From: Elmis aenea
Lineage: Eukaryota; Arthropoda; Insecta; Coleoptera; Elmidae
Length of the DNA stretch: 64,000 bases
Assembly: GCA_947652605.1 (NCBI GenBank)
Contig: OX393577.1
Location: 60,598,108 to 60,662,107 of the forward strand
Direction of reading: 5' to 3'
Made by a program: the position numbers and the translations under genes. Of this stretch, positions 56,161-64,000 are shown in pieces. The stretch's first letter is position 1; the number at the start of each line of letters is the position of its first letter. The notes under the pieces were generated by a model. That model worked only from the letters and a program-made list of their open reading frames with translations, ran no database searches and was not told where the DNA came from.

Positions 56161-56642
56161 TTGGTGGATGGAATACAATTTGACTCGTGGTTAATTGTGG
56201 ATTCCGTCCAATTTGTTTTGTGTACACTTGGAGTCAAAAGTAACAGTGTTACAACCAACCCCAATCAATGTTTTCACTTGCAAATGTTCACTTTTGGTGG
56301 TTTTCTTCGTAGATGAGAACATACAAAACTTGTCGGATTAATTTTCCAATTTGTTGTATTTTTTTGTTTTTGAATATTTTTTCATTTTGCTTATGTGTAT
56401 TTTGGAATCAATAATTAATTTTATTGACGAATATTTACTCACTACTTATGAGCTGTGTAAATTATTTTGCCGTTACAACTTACCCCGATCATTATTACTA
56501 GCCCCAACGTTAAGGTTGGAAGTAACAGCTGTCTTACTACCAAAAAAAAAAACAAATTTCTCACATACGCTTTACGAAACATATGAAATAAATACCTCGG
56601 AAGGAAAACAAATGTCCAATCTATCATGAAATCAATTTGAAT

Positions 56643-57462
56643 CAGGGTTGAGCTGATTTAAATCATCTGATTTAAATCACGATTTAAGTAAATCAGTGAT
56701 TTAAATCAAATGATTTTTTTTTTTAAATCAGTGATTTAAATCAAGTGATTTTTTAAGTGTATAAAACAACAAATCAAGGTAAAAAATAATTTATTTTTCA
56801 TAAATTCAAAATTACAAATTCTTTTCAATATAAACATAAGCATTAATTCCCTAAAAATAAAAAGTGTAAGTCTATGCTCCAATTTTTTATTTCATACACA
56901 CGCTTTATATGTACCTATTGCTAAATTTAAAAAAATAACATTGGTTTTCGAAATCACGATTTTAATCATAAATTATCATCATTATAATATTTAAAGAGAA
57001 ATACTAATTTTCCTGCTTTCTCAATACCCAACCGGTTCCGTAAAGTTGAGTGTACTAAACCGAAAGACGAAAACACTCGTTCAACCGATGCAGAAGATGA
57101 AGCGACACTGCATAGTTATTGTTGTACTATTGGTAAAATTGTTGCAATGTCCGGCACGTCTTTCTGGGACTTCCACCACTCAACCGCGGTAACATTTTAA
57201 AAAATATTTTCCGAAAATACCACTTTATTAAATAAGCCCAAGATCAGCTTAATTTTTTTTAAATATTAAACTTTTTTTCATTGTAATGTTGCTTGTGTTT
57301 ACTTATTCTATTCTTTTGCGTCTAGAGTAGGTACATATAATTACAATTTAATCAATTTGTAATTATGCATATTGAAATTTAAAAAAATCAAAAAATCATG
57401 ATTTTTTTAAAAAATCAGTGATTTTTGATATTTTTTTTAAATCATGATTTTTATCAACCCTG
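56643..57462 (-). mobile_element. hAT element with ATTTAAATCA-type ends and target duplication
   Basis: The ends are cagggttgagctgattta (56643) and, from the other strand at 57462, cagggttgataaaaatcat. The flanking octamers atttgaat (56635-56642) and attttaat (57463-57470) match at 7 of 8. Both sides carry strings of gatttaaatca and tgatttt repeats. The interior holds a recognisable transposase C-terminus on the minus strand (57009-57195). The TAATCA-rich end style is well known for hATs in animals. Confidence 0.85.
57009..57195 (-). pseudogene. hAT transposase C-terminal (hATC) fragment
   Basis: The minus strand reads VTAVEWWKSQKDVPDIATIL and PIVQQ, one stop, then SSASVERVFSSFGLVHSTLR and NRLGIEKAGK. 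The block W-W-x-x-x...P-x-I-A...S-S-A-S-V-E-R-V-F-S is the classic hATC dimerisation region. It has a single in-frame stop and is otherwise well preserved. The DDE catalytic region and BED finger are missing. It lies within the element at 56643-57462, which therefore derives by internal deletion from an autonomous hAT. Confidence 0.85.
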
Positions 57463-57606
57463 ATTTTAATGTAAAAAATTGTTATTATACTTCAATGAGA
57501 AATTAAATAAAAACAAAAAATGTTACTTTTATCCCCGGTCTCCCCTAAATAAAAACAACAGAGACATCAACGGCACGGCAAGCGACGAACCCGTATCGCG
57601 TTTCTA

Positions 57607-57835
57607 TTAAGTACAGCAGTTTTGCATTTGTTTCTGTCGGTTTATGATCCAAAAAAGCCAAGGAATAACAATAATTAACGGCGCTAGCATCGACTTAAGT
57701 AATAATAATGCAAGTAAAACAGAATATTTAAATGAGGGCGACGGAACGTCCGCGGGAATGTCGTTACCTCCTGCCTTGGCCATATTGGGAACGCTGTGTC
57801 TATAATAAGGTTCGCAAGTCATATCGAAAGTGAAA
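57607..57835 (-). CDS. candidate terminal exon, C-terminal membrane segment, unknown gene
   Basis: On the minus strand a 3' splice site, atttgattttag, ends at 57836. The frame after it reads TFDMTCEPYYRHSVPNMAKA, then GGNDIPADVPSPSFKYS, then a hydrophobic run (VLLALLLLKSMLAPLIIVIP then WLFWII) and a short polar tail (NRQKQMQNCCT) to a stop at 57607. The frame also extends upstream to an ATG at 57885. Codons such as GCG, CCC, TCG and GCC are used far more than in neighbouring AT-rich frames. The layout, extracellular-type cysteine followed by one or two membrane helices and a short cytoplasmic tail, is plausible for a membrane protein's last exon. No family is recognised and no upstream exon was found. 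A retro-fragment or chance cannot be excluded. Confidence 0.4.
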
Positions 57836-57885
57836 CTAAAATCAAATTCAGGCGTTTGACATATAAGTAGGTGGCTTAAGTTCAT

Positions 57886-58435
57886 TCGAAATTTATAAGG
57901 TCGCTACACCATACTCGACTATATGCAAAAACGTTCCGTTGGCGTGCGCATCTGTAGAATTTGCTCTGATTTTAATTTAACGGAATTGAAGTTGATAGCC
58001 ATGAAGTGCTCACATACAAATCGAGACATTTACTGTTAATGCTGCTAATGTGTCATAACAAAAGTTGGCATATGTTTTTCAGCAGATGGTGTTTTGTTAG
58101 CTAGACGCCATGGCTGTAAGGCAGGCTTATTGCACAACGGTTAAAGAGTTTTGTGTGTAATGAGATAATTCGCTACAAACATCAAATAATGATGGTAAGA
58201 GTGTCACCCACCTGCTTCGTCATTAAAATGTACTATAAATGTCGGTAAATTATACGGCAAAGAATATCTATCTAAGCATCGTAAAAATTTACAAGTAAGG
58301 ATCTAAGACGCCGCATAAAAAAAATAAGGTTTATTAATAGTGTATTAATAAGGCGTTTAGAGGTGTGTTCGGTTTTCATGTTGAGGTCGTATTAAGGTCG
58401 TGCTAATAATCGATTTAATAATATATACAGGGTGG
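57886..58435. other. 0.55 kb repeat-free, moderately GC stretch
   Basis: It lies upstream of the candidate minus-strand exon. It has several CpGs (for example near 57930-57950) and no transposon ends. No further exon could be defined. Confidence 0.35.
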
Positions 58436-58716
58436 TCCACATAGAAGGGCCACTATTGGGATATCGTAAACGGCAAGAGATACAAACAAGTTTAAATTAG
58501 AAAAATTGTTTCCCTTTTAGAAATCTATTCAGTGATGCTTTAGTGTTTTATAAAAGTTTCATGGCACGCTAGATAATAAACAAAAATCAAAATGGGCATT
58601 TTTTTAAACTCGTTAGGTAATAACTCGGTTGTACTTGATAGTACAAGTATATTTATGAAGAAAATGTTGTAGATTTTTTTACGCTCTGTGAAATGAAAAC
58701 ATTCATTTGTTTCAAT
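58436..58716 (+). mobile_element. left arm of a TACAGGGTGG foldback
   Basis: The end tacagggtggtccacata at 58436 is followed by the inner box tattgggatatcgtaaa (58454-58470) and aagagatacaaacaagttt, a worn version of the arm of copies 1 and 2. It is cut at 58716 by the hAT at 58717-59899. Sequence resuming at 59900 contains the box in the same orientation rather than its complement, so the remainder is rearranged. Confidence 0.55.
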
Positions 58717-59899
58717 CAGTGGCGGATTACCGCACAGGCGCATGAGGCGCGCGCCTCGGGCCTCGGCAAAAAGGGGGCCTCAGAATCGTTGGGTTCGTCA
58801 TCCCCAAAAACCAAAATTAAATTTTTATTGTCTGTTAATATGAGAATTATAAAATAATAATTGTAGGCAAATTGTAATATCTTCTAAAACCTATTTTCAT
58901 AGTGGGTATTGTGTAATAGCCATTGATGCCAATTAAAAAAAAAACATGTTAAATTAAACAAAACTGATAGCCAATTTGGTTCCAAATCGCCAAAACTTGC
59001 AACCCTGCTTGCATCTGATTACGGTGCATTGCAAGCCGATGTACGTACAGGGTGGTCCAAATTCGATGGGATTACATGGGCATCTCGCTTAATAGTCAAG
59101 ATAGAGAAACGGTTAATGTACCAAAAATGTGCAGTTTTTTGGGACCAACTCAGAATTGTTGTCAAATATATTCTATCTTTTCCGATTTTCCTTTGTTTTC
59201 ACAACCTGCTTTTTGTTTCTCATCTTTAAAAAATTTAAAAAACCTTTGTAACTTGCGTATTATTGAAAATATATACATCAACCCTAATATATTTGGAAAG
59301 GGAAAAAATAAGGAATTTAAATAGGTCATAGCCAACTATAGCTTCCATTTAAAAAAAGGTGAGTTTGTGTCATACCTCTTTAACGGCGAGCGCAAATTTT
59401 TTTTTTTTAGTACCTACTATCAAAATCTTTATAAACTTTTTCGATATTTAAAACAATAAGGGAGATATGACACATTATAAATATAACAAAAAAACAGTTT
59501 TTCATTAATAATTCAAAAACCGGAAATAATAGAATATTTTTGAAAACTGTTCTGAGTTTGTTTTAAAAAAACTGCACATTTTTAGTAATTTAACCGTTTC
59601 TCTATCTTGACTATTAAGCGAGATACCCATTGTAGTCCCATCGAATTTGGACCACCTGTACTGTATGATTCAGAATTTAACTGTGATTTTTTCTTTTAAA
59701 TGGGAATGTGATTTTTTTTTCTGGTACCTGAGAATATTTTTTTGTTTCCGTATTTGATTTTTGTGTTTATGTTTTTGTTGGTTCTAAAAATAAAAAACGT
59801 TATGATTTTTCTGCATTGTTCATTTTAGTGAACCATCTTAATAGGGGGCCTCCAGATCAGGTTGCGCCTGGGGCCCCACAAAATCAAGATCCGCCACTG
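58717..59899. mobile_element. hAT-type element (CAGTGGCGGAT ends)
   Basis: The ends cagtggcggat (58717) and atccgccactg (to 59899) are exact inverted copies over 11 bp, each followed by GC-rich ggcc words (gcgcgcctcgggcctc on the left, ggcctccagatcaggttg and ggggcccc on the right). The inner sequence is non-coding and contains a complete foldback at 59046-59661. No convincing 8-bp duplication was found (gtttcaat against caaataag). Confidence 0.7.
59046..59661. mobile_element. 616-bp foldback nested in the hAT
   Basis: The left end tacagggtggtccaaattc is mirrored by gaatttggaccacctgta near 59660. The inner box acatgggcatctcgctta (59074-59091) and its complement (59614-59631) follow, then atagtcaagatagagaaacg and complement, and aaaatgtgcagtttttt and complement. 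Arms are about 130 bp. The phrase catagccaactatagc near 59326 links it to the same broad family as copies 1 and 2. Confidence 0.85.
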
Positions 59900-59911
59900 C
59901 AAATAAGGGAT

Positions 59912-60509
59912 ATGGGGATCTCGGAAAATGTTAGAAATAAAAGAATAGTTACGAAAAGGTATTGTTCGATGGGCTAAATGTGCGTTTTTCTTTATTTTTA
60001 AATTTTGCATTTTTGTCGCTCCTTTTTGGTTGGTTACATGGCTGTCGGGCATACCCACCATTAAGGGCTTCTTTAGGCTAGGAGAAGATAGTGCATTTGC
60101 CTATGTGTCGTTGTATATGCACCTTATTGGTGAGCGAACTCAACCTTTCGTTTTGTTATCTTGACTTCAACTTATAGTCCTTCGAGTTCGACTTGTTTTG
60201 TTCATACGCAACAAGTTATATCAGCAAATTACTGTTCACGTTTTAAGTTAAAATCTTAAGTGCAAATGTGCATATTGGCTCCAATATCCAGAACTCCCAA
60301 ATAACATTACTGAAATTAAAAATTTTGTTAAGAAGTTTCTTATTATCAACTTTTCAATCGTGAATTTTGGCATTCGTAGGTTAGGCAAAGGCCCTAATCG
60401 TTATTTTAGATTTCTTGAGTCTAAGATTAGCTTAGATTTCTAATGAGGATGTAAAAATACACTTCGTTATTAACTCTAAGTATGTCTAACGGTTTTCGAG
60501 ATCCCCATG
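59912..60509. repeat. worn foldback bounded by ATGGGGATCTCG boxes
   Basis: The segment atggggatctcggaaaatg with gttaga at 59912-59936 pairs with the complement at 60485-60509 (tctaac, ggttttcgagatccccat), with about four mismatches over 25 bp. The usual TACAGGGTG termini are absent or too worn to see. The 570-bp middle is otherwise unpaired and not recognised; it has an open minus-strand frame at 59825-60061 that mostly reads hAT-end sequence. Confidence 0.45.
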
Positions 60510-61019
60510 TTATTCATAATACATACAATATACACTTTGCACATTATGCAACTTGAAGCTTTCCGTTTTGTTGTATAAAAAAACCGCTCCTGATGCTTAT
60601 GATGTCAAAAGTGCAGGTCAATTTAAAAAACATAATTTAAACATGTGTTAGTTTTCTATTGTGTACATTTTAAGTGTTTAAATTTTAAGTTAATGATTTG
60701 TCTGTGTTCATGCTATTTTTGCCAAACGAACTACCAAACAATTAACAAGCTTTAAGGTAATTAAACTTGGGGGAGTGTCACAATATACACATATGTAACT
60801 GCCTTTTTTTTAAGCTATGACAGTAGAAAACCATCAATTCTTGTGAGAACGGAAGTAACCCGTATAGTTGCCAAACAAACTGGCATTTTTTAGTGAACTT
60901 CCCTTCTTGTTAATTTAAACTTCGTAGTCTTTTGTTTTTGTTTTTAAGCTCTTGCACGAGAAAGTGTTTTAAAATGTAATGTTTTGTGTCATTGTACGAT
61001 CGTGCGATATAACTATAAC
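60510..61019. other. 0.5 kb AT-rich spacer
   Basis: No paired repeats or frames of note. Confidence 0.4.
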
Positions 61020-61160
61020 CAGGGATTCGGAGCAGTCTAATTTTTTAATTGCACCGCTCCAGCTCCGCTCGACATCAAAATGCCTGCTCCAGCTCCGCTC
61101 CATACTGCAAATATTGATAAAATGTGTAAAATAAGTTTTTTAATTAACAATTTGTTTTTA
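61020..61160 (+). mobile_element. left end of the GGAGCAGTC hAT family
   Basis: From cagggattcggagcagtc the sequence matches the left end of the hAT MITE at 2963 (aattttttaattgc, gctccagctccgctc, catcaaaatgc) for about 140 bp. The first bases here are the more canonical CAGGG. No right end was found in the next kilobase. Confidence 0.6.
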
Positions 61161-61970
61161 AAAATGAAGTTAACATATTCTTTGCGTGTGTGCGTACCTT
61201 GAAAAATACAATCACAATAAATAATTACACCCAACAACATATTTAGTGCAAAATGCTAAGTAACATATTCATTCGTTAATTCCTAACTAGTAGTGTTAAG
61301 AGCAATTTTGAAGTTGTGCGTTGACCATAACGAAACTTAACTTATCTACAGCAAGTTTGTGCTGGTCTAAGTGGCATAATTTGAAAGCAAAATATTTACC
61401 ACTTGATTACTACTTCTTGAATGTATTTCTGCTGGTGTTAGTCCATATTCGAAAATTTTGGACTTACTCTAAGAAGAGAGGATCGTTTAAAGGTGTTTAC
61501 ATTTTATTTTGTACAATTTTATGGTTGTCAACCACATTTCGATAACATTTGCACCTCTAGCGGTTGATTTTTTTACGTTACTTTTCATCCTACGAAAAAA
61601 AATATTTAAAAATCGCGATAACCCTATATTAAGCAATCGTCTGAGCATGCACATTAAATCAAACAGTCACCGATCAACTTTTTTCATCGCAAAAGTCGAA
61701 ATCGTTTATTTATCGTTGGAAAAATCAGCGATGGATGTACAAAATCGTGATGAAGAGTTCACGTACACATTTCGACAGTCGATAATTTTATCGCAAGGCT
61801 AAATAAATAAAGGTCAACAGAACATTGTTCACGTTAATTCGTTATTGAACACTATAATTTTATTTTTTATGCTAATGATTGAAAAAATTCATCACGCATA
61901 CTGAAACATTTCAAATTAATAAAATCTTGCTCATTTAAAAGAAGAAAAAAAATGTAAGGCCAATTTTGGT
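61161..61970. other. 0.8 kb with one moderately long frame
   Basis: A plus-strand frame at 61509-61802 (97 codons, no ATG at its outer end; first ATG at 61521) ends EKSAMDVQNRDEEFTYTFRQ and eight more residues. The last third looks more protein-like than average, with acidic residues, but there is no domain, splice site or homology that I recognise. Treated as unassigned. Confidence 0.25.
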
Positions 61971-62661
61971 ATACAGGGTGGTCCACTTTTTAGTAGCAGG
62001 ACTTTAACAGTCGATAGAAAAACTTATTTTAAAGCAAATATTCCATATCAACATGGGTCCACAAACGCTTCATTTTAAAGATACAGGGTGTTAAAATTTT
62101 CGAAAAATTATCGATAATGTTTAACTGTTTCTCAACCAGTAGATGTATTTAAACCAAATTTGGTTTACAGCACCACCTTACAGGTTATCACAATCGGTAA
62201 AAAATTCAAGTACCACAAGCAACCAGTGGCGGAGTAAAATAAATCAAATTTCGCACCAAACGGTGGCAGATTCCAAGGAAAGTCAAGAGACACTTTTTGT
62301 TAAGAATAAAATGTCTGCCTAAAAATTAGTTCGAGTTTGATTTTAAACAGGTCCGTACTAGTTTTTTATAAAATCTATTGACACTGAACCCCCACAACTC
62401 CGCCACTGGTTGCTTGTGGGACTTAAAATTTTCACCGATTGTGGGAACCTGTAAGGTGGTGCTGTATACCAAATTTGGTTTAAATACATCTACTGGCTGA
62501 GAAACGGTTAAACATATTCGATATTTTTTTGAAAATTTTAACACCCTGTATCTTTAAAATGAAGCATTTTTGGACCCATGTTGATATGGAATATTCGCTT
62601 TAAAATAAGTTTTTCTATTGACTGTTAAAGTCCTGCTACTAAAAAGTGGACCAACCTGTAT
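61971..62661. mobile_element. 691-bp palindrome with stacked ends and a hAT-like centre
   Basis: The left end atacagggtggtccacttt is mirrored at 62661. A second pair of atacagggtgttaaaatt motifs lies inward at 62081 and, inverted, ending at 62551. Pairing is almost complete: agtagcaggactttaacag, ccatatcaacatgggtcc and accaaatttggttta, each with complements opposite. At the centre the arms run into cagtggcggag (62224) and its complement ctccgccactg (to 62408), the same termini as the hAT at 58717. The 163 bp between those are not paired. Non-coding. Confidence 0.9.
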
Positions 62662-63488
62662 AGGTAAAATTTTATTGTTTCACTGTCCTCCTAATTAGTA
62701 AAATTATTGCACCGCCGCTAAAATAAGAATGTTTGAAACCTACATGCTCATTTTTTAAGGCAAAGTGCTGTTTAATTCAAGTAACATATATTTAAACTAA
62801 GAAAGACTTGTTTAGAAGACATTAAAATCGTCGTTACAATGCTCACCAAGCGTGTACATGTGACTGTGTCTGTATATTGTCTCGTCTGGTGGCCAGTAAA
62901 ACCGTGTGAACCAATTACAGGTGCGTGTAGGCACTTCCTTCCGTACCCGTCGCATTTTCGGTTGACTCACTCTCATTTAGCCCTTGTTTTTACTTGACGG
63001 TTGGTTATTCATGACCAATTGCGTCACTACGTTATTTATTCAAAGGGACATGTTCTACACATATGAATGAATGCATGGCTTTGCTGAATGTCGCATATCA
63101 CACAACAAATTCACTTTTTGTTACTAGTGGGATTTGACCACTTCACGTTTCCGGCGGATTTGCGTTGAAATAGGTCGTTTTGGTTATTAAATCCTTTCTT
63201 TAAAATCTTCATAAACGGATCTTTTTGTAAAATTATCTGTATGCATTCACCTTTGCTGTAGAAATATTAAGCGAGGTTATAGGGCGAGGTTGTGTATTGG
63301 AACAATTTTTATCGATCCAGATTGTCAGAAAAGGGTTCTTTAACATGCAATAATATGGCATATAACACAGGACCCTTATTTTGTTTCCCCCTAATCAAGA
63401 AGGCGTGTGTGGGCATACCATGTGATGATTTTTCTCGCCTGACAAATATCACTACCCCTGCTCTACATTGATAACATGCACTTGGAAG
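62662..63488. other. 0.8 kb unassigned, moderately GC in part
   Basis: Around 62830-63180 the sequence has more CpG and G/C than average and no transposon ends, but no splice-bounded frame stands out. The minus-strand frame at 63309-63575 largely reads hAT-end sequence. Confidence 0.35.
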
Positions 63489-64000
63489 CAGGGGCGGACT
63501 GGCCCGCCGGGCAACCGGGCAAATGCCCGGTGGGCCGATGGGTTCAAGGGCCGATGTCGGTGGCGTTAACACCAAATCATTTCCAAATCTAAATGAATTT
63601 TTCTACTACTATTATAATCAACTTTATTTTACCAACCTAATAAAAAAATGCCGGGCGTTGGTGTTATTTTTAGTGACTGTTTACGTCAGCGCATAAATAA
63701 AAAACCCTAAGGTGTCCGGTCGATATCTGCTGAGACTGTTGACAGCATTTGGGGAGGCTACAGGCTACCAATACAAGTTTCTTTATTTTTTGTTCAGTGT
63801 GAAACTTGAAGACAGGTTAATTAACCAAGTAAGTTTCGTTGTTAAATTATAAGTGATATAAGCTGAAGTTAGACTGGACACGTAGGTATCACTAAATTTT
63901 TTATAGATTATTGTGTTGAATAAATTTTGGACATTATACGCATGCAGCATAAAATGCAGTATTATTATATTATCCAAAATTTGTATCATTAATATGTACT
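63489..64000 (+). mobile_element. left end of a hAT-type element, cut by the window edge
   Basis: The sequence caggggcggactggccc at 63489 is followed by a self-complementary GC-rich block (cgccgggcaaccgggc, then gcccggtgggcc), a typical hAT terminus. A word ttaacaccaaat near 63567 and its complement-like ttggtgttattt near 63658 suggest a subterminal hairpin. No right end is visible before position 64000, so its extent is unknown. Confidence 0.5.

Larger units (their letters stand above)
54575..57547. mobile_element. TIR element (TAGGGGAGACC ends) with two nested insertions
   Basis: The left end taggggagaccagggatg, then aaagtaac, pairs with the complement of the right end (gttacttttatccccggtc then tcccta-type end at 57547) with only a few mismatches over about 25 bp. 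The flanks aagaaaac and aataaaaa agree at 6 of 8, weak because of low complexity. Within lie a non-LTR fragment (about 54800-56160) and a hAT (56643-57462), so the original element was only about 0.8 kb. Internal words agtaacagtgttacaacc and gtaacagtgc repeat the terminal gtaaca. Confidence 0.65.

Noticed and set aside
1..64000. tRNA, rRNA and other structured RNA genes
   Set aside because: I looked for GGTTCRA-type T-loops with pairing acceptor stems and for rRNA-like blocks on both strands and found none that held up.

Overview
The window looks like intergenic or intronic DNA from an insect. It is strongly AT-rich and has no complete host gene, no recognisable tRNA or rRNA, no operon-like gene packing and no bacterial signals. 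It carries decayed Jockey/CR1-type non-LTR retrotransposons, many hAT-type ends (some with 8-bp target duplications) and many foldback (palindromic) elements ending in TACAGGGTG. From memory, this mix is common in beetles and some other insects, but I cannot prove the order.

Layout. 0-3.6 kb: a broken Jockey reverse transcriptase, an inverted-repeat element, a 16-bp tandem array, and a hAT MITE with a palindrome inside it. 3.6-7 kb: little recognisable. 7-11.5 kb: a hAT end, two large foldback/TIR elements and two small TIR elements. 11.5-15.2 kb: plain AT-rich DNA. 15.2-17.6 kb: a non-LTR relic, a hAT relic with a readable C-terminal dimerisation segment, and TACAGGGTG-type arms. 19.5-25.4 kb: two large foldbacks, the second carrying a helix-turn-helix relic. 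25.5-27.2 kb: a less AT-rich patch with promoter-like sites. 28.4-29.7 kb: nested hATs. 31.4-33.1 kb: foldback arms around a 5'-truncated Jockey copy with an open C-terminal frame. 34-39.3 kb: several TIR/foldback elements and a CCAAT-dense repeat. 41.8-43.4 kb: a 1.55-kb palindrome with a second, co-centred palindrome inside. 44.8-47.6 kb: a hAT with a perfect target duplication, the second HTH foldback, and a non-LTR 3' fragment. 49-53.7 kb: a candidate exon, the second CCAAT repeat, another foldback and an unexplained 139-codon frame. 54.6-57.5 kb: a TIR element containing a non-LTR copy and a hAT. 57.6 kb: a candidate terminal exon on the minus strand. 58.4-62.7 kb: foldbacks nested with hATs. 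The window ends inside a further hAT.

Most interesting signal. Foldback elements with otherwise different sequences share a two-part end: TACAGGGTG, then about 20-40 bp inward CATGGGGATCTCGCTTA. Three of them carry remains of one small helix-turn-helix protein that resembles the insect transposon domain DUF4817. Two of those three are full-length copies with the same internal junction, so the palindromic form itself was probably mobilised. This suggests a related set of non-autonomous palindromic transposons served by one transposase. That is an inference from reading the sequence; no alignment or database search was run.
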